Shown here: one piece after another, positions 24,177 through 34,432 of the stretch | Numbering within the stretch: position 1 is the stretch's first letter | Layout of the letters: each line of letters begins with the position of its first letter | From: Cephalotrichum gorgonifer | Taxonomy: Eukaryota > Ascomycota > Sordariomycetes > Microascales > Microascaceae | Length of the DNA: 64,000 nucleotides | Direction: 5' to 3' | Assembly (NCBI GenBank): GCA_900312665.1 | Contig: ONZQ02000021.1 | Coordinates: 213,886 to 277,885, forward strand | Notes under the pieces: generated by a model | What the model was told of the DNA's origin: nothing | Seen by the model: only the letters and a program-made list of their open reading frames with translations | Databases searched by the model: none | Position numbers and translations under genes: made by a program

Positions 24177-26234
24177 TCATGGTGTCTTATTCGCCTTCGC
24201 CTTCGCCTTCCTTTTCCGCCCGCGTTGCAGGCGCACTATCCTCCTCAATCTCAATGCCCGAGCTCGCTTCTCGAGTTCAAATTCTTGTATATCTAACATA
24301 ACTGGTAAGCTACCGGAGGACCTGTATTTTTTTTACACGAGAAGGTTAAATAAGGGAGGGAGGTGGAGAGATAGGGAGAAAGAAGAAGAGACATACCGGC
24401 GTTCGAGAAGAGTCCTGATATTTTTTATTATCCTCGCCAGAGGAGGCGGATCCACGTTCTGCGAGCTGCTCTGCATCATCTCCTGCGAAAGGATGATCTG
24501 GCGTATCGATATCGCCACGGGATCACTAAGGAAGGGCATGCGGTGCGCGGCGTCCTCGTTGGGCGTGGGCGACGAGGAGGAGTCACCCCCGATGACGTCG
24601 GCCAGTCCTATGCCGAGGGCGTTGCTGATGCGGTGCAGCATGCCCAGGGTGAGCTCGATGAGCACCCTGACCTGGATGGCCACGTTGTTCTCGAGTGGGA
24701 AGTTGCCGAACTGCAGGTCCGGGAGGCTGATGAGGGAGTTCTCCTCGCTGGCGGGCGCCATGAGGAGCGCGTGGTGGAGGCGTGCGAAGACGGCGCGGCA
24801 GCTGCGAAGGAGACAGACGTAGGTGGTCACAAGGTTCGCGATCAGGACGGGGTCGGGGTGCTTGTAGGAGTGGGGAGGCAACGGGGGTGGGAAGGCGACA
24901 GAGTCTAGGTCACTGCCGTTGCCGTTCCCAGCTAGGTAGCTGTTGCCGGCCGTGGCGCTCCGCGGCCGTATCGACCCCTGGCGGTTGGTGCCGTTACTAC
25001 TGGTGCCGCCGCCGCCACCGTTCGAGTGATTGCTTGAGCCGTTCTCGTACCTCGAGCCGGAGCGGGGCCTCGGCGTGTCGCCGACCGCGGACAGGTTCTT
25101 TAGTATCTCCCATAGGCGCGAGGCCTGATCTAGCATGCGGTTAACCGGTTGCTGCTGGACAGACGACGAGCACCTGAGCGGGTTGGGGGTTATGGGCGGC
25201 TTGGGGGGCCAGGGAGCCTGGGCGCTCATCATCTCCTGGTCCTCCATGAGTTCGAGGCTGAGCTTCAGCAGGTCCCTATGGCTCTTGGCCGGGGTCGATC
25301 CCCGGGCCGCCTCTTCTGCGTTTAGGACACCGGGTTCGACGTCTTGGTCTCTCATCGACTCGATCGTGCCGTCGGAGAGGCCGCCCCGAGTCGTGGGCCA
25401 GCTGGGTACGCTTGTGCTGGCACTTGTAGTGTCTGCGTTCGTGAAGTCGTCGTAGCTGAAGCGTCTGCCTCCTTCGTCTCTGTCGCTGCCCTGCCTGCGA
25501 TCGGTGGTCCTGGACAGAGATAGGTCGTGGTCCATGGAGTAGTCGACGATCAATGACGAGAGGTCGCCCGAGTCGAAGCCCATGCCTGGCATCGAGAAGT
25601 CCATTCCGTCCATACCCTGCCGAGGATGACCGCTTGTGTCAACTTTTGGGCTAATTGGGGACAGGTTAACAATGGATACATGTCACGGCACACGTACCAG
25701 CTGTTCCTCCTGGTCTAGTGGCATCGCATCCCCCGCCGCCTCCTCCAGAGCTCTTCTAGTCGTCGGGCTTATCGTGGACCACCTTGTCGCTGCAGCATTT
25801 CCTCGCACCTCGTCAAGGGTGTACAAGTACTCCCTCTGCGCGGGCGAAGGCAGGATGGCCGACGGCAGCCGCGAGCCGTACCCGCTATCTCTTCTGCTTG
25901 TCTGTCCCGAGGGCGGAGACGGGGGCGGACTCGGCCGTTCTGGGGAGGGCAAGCCAAGCTGTTGTTGCTCCCTGCCGGTCCTGGTATTCTCCGTCCGCCC
26001 TCCGCCGCCTCGGTCGTTGCCGTTCGGCAGGTGGGCGCATCCGTTCTGCCTCTGCGACGTCTGCTCGTATGTGGTGGTGCAGACCAGGTGGGCTTTCGAG
26101 CACCGGTCGCACGGCTCGTTGGGCCGCTCGTCTCGCTGGCATCGGAGCTTGTAGGCGCGACACCGGTCGCAGGCGGAGCGACGGGATCTCGGGTTCGACC
26201 CTGTACCTGTAGTGGAATTGGGCAATACCATCAT
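24177..26234 (-). CDS. Zn2Cys6 transcription factor, likely the cluster regulator
   Basis: Nuclear DNA-binding regulator. The zinc cluster lies near the N-terminus (about residues 22-52): CDRCRAYKLRC then CDRCSKAHLVC, fitting C-x2-C-x6-C-x9-C-x2-C-x6-C, preceded by a basic patch (RSRR). Exons 26234-25698, 25616-24397 and 24321-24177 join in frame to 633 aa. The third exon is a short basic tail (RLRRIVRLQRGRKRKAKAKA) which I infer from the splice sites. Stopping in intron 2 would instead give a hydrophobic read-through end. The middle holds Gly/Ser/Asn-rich low-complexity linkers and a helical region from about 420 (ANLVTTYVCLLRSCRAVFAR) resembling the AflR-type C-terminal domain. Its place inside the cluster suggests it controls the cluster. 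Confidence 0.9.
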
Positions 26235-27580
26235 GACACTCGCTTTTTTTCAGGAATTTGGGAGAGATTGGATGGGGGAATCTGCCGGGGGGGAAGCAGT
26301 CGGAAGGGGAGCAGATCGTCGTCGTATTATTGAGCAGTTGTTGGGCTCAGGGTCGAGAGGGCGCGAAAGTCCCAAAGACGCGCGCGCGAGCGAGCTCCTT
26401 ATCGCCGAAGCTGGCGAGAGAGGGGCAAAGCCGAGCTGGGGAACTGAGGGGTCAAGTGAGTGTTATCGCTATTACGCTGATCTCTTCTGGCTATTTCTGG
26501 GGAGGAGAAGGGAGAGAGACAAAGCTGCAGGTCGGTCCCAGTCGGGCCGCTCACGCCATACACGCCACCTAATTTGCAATTCACCATGCCCATGCTATGC
26601 ATGCTATCCGACAGGACGTGCATTTGGGACCGTGGTTCATTGGGCCTACGCTAAGGTTCATGATTCTTCATGCCCATGTGCATGTGTATGTGTGGGGGGT
26701 GGATTGGAAAGCCTGAAATATCTCATACCCCTTCTGTAACAACGCTTCGTCCGTCCTAGACGGGCTGGCCATTAGCTGTAGCTATGTCGTCATGACAGAG
26801 AATCGGCATTATTCCGTGGTGGCAATTATTGATACTGCCCCCTGCAGTCTGCCGCTCTTGATCTCCGATCACGCCGGAAGCCGTCCGCGACTCCCTGCCC
26901 CCCCTTTTTCCACCTTCCCTTTCCCGCTCTCCTCGACGTTAGCTAGCTGTAGTTGCTTAAGAGATCGGCTATCATTATTATCCGGAGTACTACTCTAGTG
27001 CTAACAAGCTGCGTTACCCGCCCGCAACACTACCCACCCCCACTACATCGCGTAGATTGCTTGCATCCCAAATATAGTAGAGTCGGAGCGTTGCTTACCC
27101 GAGTTACTCGCGCCCTGCCAAGTCGCGCCACCAACCGCCCCCACCATCTACCCGCGTGAACCCCACTAGCCTGACTGCCTCTGTAATGTTCAGCGGAGCG
27201 CCAGGTGTTCGTGGTGCCGGACGCCGGTATGCGGGAATACAGCATCAACTAGTTCTTACTGACCCGAGAGAGGGCAGGGATTAAAAGTAGCGGTGCTTAA
27301 AACGCCGATCGAGGCACTCATGATTGCTATTTCCGGCAGTTAAAGTGAAGACTACACAAGTATACAGTCGATGCGTTAGGTGGCCAAGTGGTGACTGTAA
27401 CTGACATGGTGAAGTGAAAACACAAGTAAAGCTAGTATTACCGAGAGCGAGAGTGATCTAACAATAATACTCCAAGGCGTAACTATTCAACCAAGGCCAT
27501 TTACTAATTGTGGATGTATGCACCTAGTCGGGTGCCAAGACACATGCATCAAATCCTTCTCCTCCGCGGCCCTTATTCCG
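26235..27580. other. Intergenic region: regulator promoter and Diels-Alderase 3' end
   Basis: 1.35 kb with no supported gene. The part next to 26234 should be the regulator's promoter and leader. The part from about 27250 to 27580 is AT-richer and is probably the 3' flank of the minus-strand gene ending at 27581. Small open frames here lack recognisable content. Confidence 0.45.
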
Positions 27581-28825
27581 CTATTCGACAAAGTTCCTCT
27601 TCAACACCATACTCTTCACGGGCAGCTTCAAAGTCTCTGTCACCCCGGACCCAGTCCACTGCCGCTGCGTTCCGACCTGACCCCCCACCACAGTAGCCGT
27701 ATACCCCGTGCCGCCCACGCCTTCGCCGAGGAAGTACTCGAAATAGATGTTCCTGTGCGTGACGATGAAAGTCCACTGCTTCCCGCGAGCTGGTGAGTTG
27801 AGGTCCAGCACGAACCCCCTCGCCTTGTCCTTGAGCGTGCCTGCGACCCCTTCCCCCTCGTAGACCTTCTCCCACGTGAAGTAGTCCTCCGTGTCAGACG
27901 GCTCCGTGCGCCGGCTGTCGAAGATCTGCTTCCCGTCCTCGGCCAGCACCACCGCTGGCACACGCAGCCCCTTCTCCAGCCAGGACTCGAACTCCCAGAA
28001 CGACAGCGCGTAGGGCCCCGTCTTGAGCCGGACGAAGGTCATCGAGTCCAGGCACGTGAACCAGTTGAACGCGCCCCAGAGCCGCTCGTGCCCGCCGCTG
28101 CCGCTCCACTTGATCGACTTGCCCTCCACCACGGCGTCGAACGTCACCTCCGCCACCGGGATCGGCTCGAACCAGTAAAAGTGCGGCACGGTCAGCAGCG
28201 CCGTCTCCTTCTCCGACGGCCAATTCGAGCCGTCGGCGTAGCGCGCCGGCGCGACCGACTTGAAGTTGGCCGTCCCCTTGGTCTTGGGCGTGTCCCACGT
28301 CACGCGCGCCGTGCCGAAATCCGCCGACACGTCCCAGCTGTAGACGTAGCCGTCGCCCTTCCACTCCCCGCGCCAGCCGACCCCGGGGCACGACTCGATC
28401 GTGGACTCGGTGGGGTAGTCTATCTGCACGAAGCGCTTGCCGTCCGGCTCGACCAGCTCGATGTACATGCGCAGGTTGCCGGCCCCGAGGACCGAGTAGT
28501 TGGGGTCACGGTAGAAGCCGAAGATGACCCCAGACAGCCCGTCCTCCGAGACGGCGTCGAACTCCCACTGCTCGCCGGCCGTCTCGTTCATGGGGGATAT
28601 CCGCGGCAGCTCCGGGTCGTCCGTGGGGCTGGTAGAGAACTTGACGGGCTTGCGCCCCTTGGATATTTCGTAGGCGGTGACATGGCTGACTTCACACGCG
28701 CCGATGGTGTCCGAGCCCAGCACGGCCTGCTGCTCCTTCCAGTCTCCCAGCCAGATTGGACCGGCATCGTCACCTGCCGCCCCGAGAATCAGCAGTGAGA
28801 GGCAGTAAGCTTTTAGCCAGTGCAT
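27581..28825 (-). CDS. Diels-Alderase-like protein (lipocalin/CrtC fold)
   Basis: Single exon, 414 aa, starting at the ATG at 28825; an in-frame TTG lies 6 bases upstream. The pattern follows fungal lipocalin-like pericyclases that act with PKS-NRPSs (Fsa2, CghA, CcsF types). GEQWEFDAVSEDGLSGVIFG opens the N-terminal beta-domain, PHFYWFEPIPVAEVTF closes it, and GAFNWFTCLDSMTFVRLKTG leads into the second domain. Expected role: intramolecular [4+2] cyclisation of the pyrrolinone-polyene to the isoindolone/macrocycle. The N-terminus (HWLKAYCLSLLILGAAG) looks like a signal peptide, implying passage through the ER. Divergent from the trans-ER at 29356. Function rests on fold-like similarity and context. 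Confidence 0.82.
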   Translation of the reverse strand: MHWLKAYCLSLLILGAAGDDAGPIWLGDWKEQQAVLGSDTIGACEVSHVTAYEISKGRKPVKFSTSPTDDPELPRISPMNETAGEQWEFDAVSEDGLSGVIFGFYRDPNYSVLGAGNLRMYIELVEPDGKRFVQIDYPTESTIESCPGVGWRGEWKGDGYVYSWDVSADFGTARVTWDTPKTKGTANFKSVAPARYADGSNWPSEKETALLTVPHFYWFEPIPVAEVTFDAVVEGKSIKWSGSGGHERLWGAFNWFTCLDSMTFVRLKTGPYALSFWEFESWLEKGLRVPAVVLAEDGKQIFDSRRTEPSDTEDYFTWEKVYEGEGVAGTLKDKARGFVLDLNSPARGKQWTFIVTHRNIYFEYFLGEGVGGTGYTATVVGGQVGTQRQWTGSGVTETLKLPVKSMVLKRNFVE

Positions 28826-29355
28826 CTTCAAGGATTTTCTTGCTTGCTATCTGACGAGAAGGAAGACAATATGGGTATTCAAGTAAACGGACGGTATTAG
28901 ACGGAGTCGGCAAAATGGAGTGTGACGGATCTCAGTCTCGATAGGCCTGTCCGTGGCATGCATGTACCGTTCTATGACTTCAGGATATTTAAGGTGGTGT
29001 TTTTTGTTCGCTGTAGGCGTTCCATCGGGGATAAGAGTCAATAGGCCAGAAGGGGGTGTGTGGCTGTCGGGTCGGAGCTCCGGTTACTTTGTTCGGCAGC
29101 ACGTCGGCGTCCGTCCCGGAGACTACAACACGTCGGTGTCCCGGAGACTAGATGATTGGCGGTTCTTTCTAAGCGACATGCGCGTACGCCGGCGCTCATT
29201 GCTCAATTCGGTATTTTTGTAGCCCAGGTACCATGATGTTCCCGTCCTCTTCTAGCAAGCGAGAGTTCTCGACTTACTGGCGCTACACATCGAAGTCGGT
29301 GTGATTGAAACTTGGAACACTGTCTTTCTTATCTTTCTTTTTCTTTTAGAACACC
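28826..29355. promoter_or_regulatory. Divergent promoter between Diels-Alderase and trans-ER
   Basis: 530 bases separating two outward genes. It contains a direct repeat, 29101-29125 and 29130-29150, sharing ACGTCGGYGTC and CCCGGAGACTA; the second copy lacks three bases. Each copy holds CGGAGAC, the half of the palindrome found in the synthase promoter. A pyrimidine tract precedes the ATG at 29356. Confidence 0.55.
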
Positions 29356-30533
29356 ATGGCTCACATCCCGGATGTACCCGCCACGTATACGGCCATCATC
29401 CAACATGAAGGCGGGGAGTTGAGAGTCACCCACGATGTTCCCACACCAAGCCTCCTCCCCGGATGGCTGCTGGTGAAAAACGTAGCCGTCGCGCTGAACC
29501 CATGCGACTTTAAGATGGCCGCGCGATTCCCAACTCCGGGACTAAAGGACGGCGTCGACTTTTCCGGCACCGTCGTCGCCGTCGGAGAAGGGGTGAAAGG
29601 GTTCTCGGTTGGAGACGGCGTCTTCGGCTGCGTCCCCAGCAACAAGCAGGACGACGCGGAGTCGGGCTCCTTCGGCCAATACGTCAAGGTCGAGGAGATC
29701 TACGCCCTGCACATTCCCCCGAACACGTCTTTCGAACAGGCCCTCGCCTTCGCGCCCGCCTGCGTTTCGACGGCTGCGTTGGCGCTGCACGAGAGCCTCA
29801 AGATGCCGGCGACCCCAGACGAGGTAGCCGAGTACCAGGATCGCAGGGCTGGCGATACCGTGCTCGTTTACGGTGGCAGTAGCTCCGTTGGCCTATTAGC
29901 TATACAACTACTCAAGCTGTAAGTGCGGTTCCGGCCGCTCCCTCCCTATAGCTCGATAGAGTACAGCCATTCGACAGCCGGACGACTAAATAGCAACATA
30001 GATGCGGATACCGCGTAGCGACCACCTGCTCGCCGCACAACTTCAACCTAGTGAAGAAGTACGGCGCTGACGCGGTCTTCGACTACCGCTCCCCCACCTG
30101 TGCCGCCGATATCAAGGCATACACCCGCAACAGGCTCAGGCGCGTGATCGATCCCTTCGCCGAGGTCGCGACCACCTCGCTGTGCTACGAGGCCATCGGC
30201 CGCGCCGGCGGAACGTACTGCGCCCTCGAGCAGTACGAGGAGTCGATCTGCACGCGCCAGACAGTCCACCACCAGGTGGTTATGGGGCCCGCCATCCTGG
30301 GGAGGGGCGTTCTGCTCCCCGAACCCTACGGCGCGCCGGCGGATCCGGAGTTGCACGAATGGTCCAAGCGGTTCTATCGGAACCTGCAGGAGCTCATCCT
30401 CGACGGGAGGTTGAAACCTCTGCCGATCAAGGTTTTGGAGCCGGCCGGATTTGACACTGTACTTGCTGGGTTGGAATTGCTCAAGGGGAAGCAGGTTTCG
30501 GGAACGAAATTGGTTGTGAGAGTCGCGAATTAA
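29356..30533 (+). CDS. Trans-acting enoyl reductase for the PKS-NRPS
   Basis: Medium-chain dehydrogenase/reductase family, partner of the synthase, supplying the enoyl reduction its own ER region cannot perform (as LovC, TenC and CcsC do for theirs). Two exons, 29356-29918 and 30002-30533, give 364 aa in frame. The N-terminal catalytic domain has NVAVALNPCDFKMA and GVDFSGTVVAVGEGVKGF. The nucleotide-binding segment is TVLVYGGSSSVGLLAIQLLK, followed by ATTCSPHNFNLVKKYGADAV. There is no zinc-ligand set, as expected for the quinone-reductase-like branch. It acts in the cytosol, docking on the synthase. Immediately downstream lies a 13-base tandem repeat. Confidence 0.93.
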
Positions 30534-30549
30534 TCTCTCCTATAATGTC

Positions 30550-30615
30550 AATAGTGAGACTCAATAGTAAGACTCAGTAGTAAGACTCAGTAGTAAGACT
30601 CAATAGTAAGAACTC
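30550..30615. repeat. 13-base tandem repeat, five copies
   Basis: Units read AATAGTGAGACTC, AATAGTAAGACTC, AGTAGTAAGACTC (twice) and AATAGTAAGAACTC (14 bases). The array sits 16 bases after the trans-ER stop, in the 3' region between two converging genes. Near-identical copies point to recent slippage. Confidence 0.9.
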
Positions 30616-30701
30616 CTATTCATCGATTCTGTTTCGGGTATTTACCCTCAGTGAACAACCACCTCCCGTTCCCATGGAGTAATAACACCCGCCTATTTCG
30701 T

Positions 30702-31386
30702 TCATTCCTCTTTCCTGTCATAAACGAGCCGAGAAACCACTCGCGAATCGCCTTTGCTAGTTACATTGGTCCTCGTAAAGCGTCTCTCCCCATTAACGTC
30801 TTCAAACCCCCAAATGCCCTCCGTGACCCAGTCGCCGGCCTTGCTGTGCGCGAACTCCTGGACCACGACGTTCGCCCCGCCACCCTCCAGGCGTCGCCGC
30901 ACCTCTTCATCTGGAATCTCATCGATGGGCAGGTACTTTGAACGGGCAGAGAGAGCACCGAAGATGGGAACCGTGGAATCCCGAGATTGGAAATCGAGGA
31001 TATACGATTCCTCGCTGGAGAACCCGCCGGGCGTCACGACCTGTTTTACACGGATGGATACGACCTTTTCCCCGTCGGGATTGTCTTCTGGAGCAGACTG
31101 TGTTTGGGTCATGTGCAGAGATACCCCGGCGAAGGACAAGATCTTTCTTAGTGCCCATGGGACTCCTTGCTGTTGAAAACGGGAATGATTAGTGTGTGTC
31201 TCGTTAAATTTACCTTGGGAAGGCGGACCAGAGCAAAAGTGGAATCGAAATCATCCGATAGGTCCCTATTCTAAGTTCCGATGCTTTGTTTTAGCGGACG
31301 ATTGAGCCAAAGGGGGGAGCGTAGGAGCATACCAGAATCCAAATCCCCGTCACGTCGAGGATGTTCACGGATGGTGGAGCCGCCAT
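30702..31386 (-). CDS. Small lipocalin-like protein
   Basis: Three exons, 31386-31333, 31270-31214 and 31169-30702, join in frame to 192 aa. The order WILNRDLSDDFD, then QGVPWALRKILSFAGVSLHM, then beta-rich sequence ending SRLVYDRKEE, matches a common fungal family annotated as lipocalin-like. Its members have a GxWxLN-type opening and an eight-stranded barrel. No catalytic motif or signal peptide is visible. Its function is unknown. It lies between the trans-ER and P450-2, reads divergently from P450-2, and so may be expressed with the cluster, perhaps binding a hydrophobic intermediate. Cluster membership is inferred from position only. Confidence 0.75.
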
Positions 31387-31855
31387 TGGAGTCTCGGTAG
31401 CCGATTAGAACTTTGTACGTGTAAGCCAAAAGAAAAGTCTTTCGGATATGGGAAAAAATGTAATTCTGTTAGACTTCGATTCTGCCGCCTGTAGAATTGT
31501 GCTTTCCTCCCCCCCTTTCTATTTCCTAGACCTAGGTTCCTCGTACCATATGCATGCTACAACGGCCGGGGCGGAGACCTTCTCCTCGCATCGGCGCTCG
31601 GAGCTCCTGCGAACTCCGGATCGGCCGGACCGGAACCCAAGGTGCTTAACAATTACATCTACCGGAGCAATTGCTATTGGGCAATGGAATCACTGTGCAT
31701 GTGCATGTATTTTCTCGGGCCTATTCTCCTCCTGAGAAAAGATCTATTGAATTACAGAATTCCTCTGATCAGTATAATCTCGCCCTGTCCTTTTTAGCTA
31801 GCCAGCAGCACCAACACCAATACACGCCACATGCTTTATCACGCCTGTGTTCAAT
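31387..31855. promoter_or_regulatory. Divergent promoter between lipocalin-like gene and P450-2
   Basis: 469 bases. Contains CGGAGACCTTCTCCTCG at 31572-31588, an imperfect version of the inverted element in the synthase promoter, followed by CGGAGCTCC and CTCCGGATCGG within 50 bases. These are CGG-type elements compatible with a zinc-cluster regulator. Confidence 0.45.
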
Positions 31856-33674
31856 ATGACGATCCCTATTGTTTCCGGCTTGGTGGAGCAGTACGAAACG
31901 GTGAAGGAGCAGTTCGTTGTGATGCAGCAAGCCCTGGCCCCGCTGAACCTTACGAAATGGCAGATCGCTCGACTCCTGGCAGGACAGGTCTACCGCGACA
32001 CTCCCCCACTGGCGCGGTTTGCCTTCATCTTCTTCGTCGGGGTCTTCCTATTGATAGCCCTCGACTCGGTCATCCTGCAACCATACATATTCTCCCTCCG
32101 AAGGCGTGGTGTCCCGAAGCTGACACCATCGAACGGGAAGCATGCCTTTGACTACAAGCCGATGCTTTTGGAGGCGGCTGAAAAGTACCCCCACTCTCCC
32201 TGGTTCTTCGGCTACTCCGGGTTCGAGCTCGTGGTGTTTCCTTCCGCGTACGTTGACGAGATACGGCGGCTGCCGGCGAGGACGGCTTCCCTGGTCGACT
32301 TCTTGACCACGGTCCAGTTTGGGGGCTACCGCCTCATCGGCACGGATGACTCGAGCAATACCCTCCACAAGACTGCCAGCACCGACCTAGCGCGAAGTAT
32401 CGGGCCGCTGGGTCTTGCGCGCCAGGAGACTGCGCGCCGCGCTGTAGGTGAACCATCGGAGCGTGTCTTCAGCCTCCTCGCTCACAACTTTCCCCCCGAC
32501 AACAAACCCAAAAGAGATTCCTGACAATATTCATCGTTTAGTGGGAATCGAGTCTCGGACATTGTCCCCAATGGGAAAAGGCCTCCTTGTTCTGGACAGT
32601 TTTGGACGTCGTGGTAGCCACTGGCGCGACGGGCCTCGTAGGCGAGCCCCTCAGTCGCGACAAGAGGTGGCTCAGGGCTGTTCGGCTGCTCCCGATAACA
32701 GCGGGAATCGGCGTCTTCTTCAGCTGCCAATTCCCACGGCTCCTGAGACCCATCGCTGCCACCGTCTTCTACTTCCCGGCGCTGCTGGTCTACAAGTACA
32801 TGAGCTATCTGCTGAGGCCGACCATAGAGCAGGCCATGAAGGAGCACAACTCACTGTCCAACGGGAACCACAAGGCCGAGAAGAAGATCTCCCTGGTGCA
32901 CATGCTCATGGGCCGGTACAAGCAGGGGGAGTTCCGGTACGACCAGCTCGTCAAGGACGTCATCACGGCGACGTTTGAGTCGACGCCGACGACCGCGGTG
33001 AGCCTCTACTGGATGCTCACCGAGCTCCTGCAGCGGCCGGATCTTGTCGACGAGCTGCGGGAGGAGATTTCCGGCGTCTTGAAGGATGGAAAATTGCCTG
33101 CTACTCCTCTTACCGAACTGCCGAAGCTGGACAGTTTCATGCGCGAGTCGGCACGCATCAACACCTTCCACTACTGTAAGTCCAAAATAATTGTCCCCCC
33201 ACCCCCAACCCACATTTCGCCCCGCCGGAACAATGTCCTCACGCGAATAATCTAGTGGGTCTCAGCCGGATCCTAAAGGAAGACGTGCAATTCTCGATCG
33301 GACCCAAGCTGCCCAAGGGCACAATCGTCTGCGTAGACCAACATCATATCCATACTTCCGAGACTCTGTACCCCGACCCGGAAGTGTTCGATCCCTGGCG
33401 TTTCCTCCGCATGAGGCAGAAGTCCGGCCACGAGTCGAGACATCAATATACCAACAACGGGCCCGACCTCCTCACCTGGGGCGATGGTCCCCAGGTCTGC
33501 CCCGGACGCGTTTTTGCCGGGAATACCATCAAGATCTTACTTGCCCAGCTACTGTTGAACTACGATATCCAGTATCCCCTGGGGACCGGAAAGCCTCCAC
33601 GACTTTCGTTCCCTAACGGATCCGTGCAGCCGGACATGAAGGTGCATTTCCTTGTCCGTCGGAAGCAGCACTGA
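31856..33674 (+). CDS. Cytochrome P450 monooxygenase (P450-2)
   Basis: Second cluster P450, probably ER-anchored through a hydrophobic segment at about residues 41-58 (FAFIFFVGVFLLIAL). Exons 31856-32443, 32542-33175 and 33256-33674 give 546 aa in frame. The first splice pair is the least certain: GTAGGT at 32444 and TTTAG ending at 32541. Motifs: VGEPLSRDKRWL; I-helix TATFESTPTTAVS, an atypical oxygen-binding groove; ExxR as ESAR in SFMRESARINTF; FDPWRFLRMR; heme loop WGDGPQVCPGRVFA. It is similar in type to P450-1 but diverged. Expected to hydroxylate or oxidise the cyclised product; site and order are unknown. Confidence 0.9.
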
Positions 33675-34432
33675 AGGACGGAGAGACGCGCAATTACCGT
33701 CACAATGGCTGGGAAGGCTAATACAACGGCCTAGACGGACGAGTGGGTAGCTTACATTCACCAAAACGCCGTCTGATACGTGAATATTTGAGGCATATAT
33801 CATGTGTAACGGACTAGTTTAAATCGACACCGAAATGCTACGTAAATAATGTATCACAGAAGTTGTCTCCTTGTCTTTTGCTGAACATGTAGCACCTCCT
33901 AAACCAAAAGGGAAATGACAATAATAGCCATACAAACTCTTCATCCGTACCAACGTACCTCTTAGATGTCGTGACTTACACCGACAGGGGAGCAGGTGAG
34001 AGCGAGTATCAAGCGTTCTATCGTCCAATCCCATTCCCCCATTAGCCCGCCCTGGATTCCGTCGCACGACATAATCACAAACTAGCCCAAGGCAGCAGTT
34101 CGCAGCCCGGAGTGGTTTTGTCAGCTATAGTTACAAATCAAGTACGGACATGGGCCCGATCGGATACCAGCGCCGCCATCCAATCGGAGGCCGGCATAAG
34201 GTGTGGTGTCATTCAGGGACCGGATGTTGAGCTCCGATGCCCTTGTCGCCCGCCCCTTCATTCCTGCAGGGCGGGAGCATAAGGGACAATAACGCATTTC
34301 GAATTAGTGTTCGTGATTTAGACAATAGCTACTGCAGTTTCTTGCGTCGTCGGTAGAGTTTCCATCATATCACAGACATCAGATTTTGTCGAGGGACCCC
34401 GATTGCTTAGATTTGACGCCTCATGCACGAGA
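33675..34432 (+). promoter_or_regulatory. Intergenic region with FMO promoter
   Basis: Between P450-2 and the FMO, both on the plus strand. Contains the fourth copy of CCAATCGGAG at 34180-34189, about 245 bases before the FMO start. CGGATGTTGAGCTCCG, an inverted CGGA pair, lies about 30 bases further on. No open frame here is convincing. Confidence 0.5.

Noticed and set aside
30550..30615. CRISPR-like array
   Set aside because: Units are contiguous tandem copies without spacers, in a eukaryotic nuclear context.
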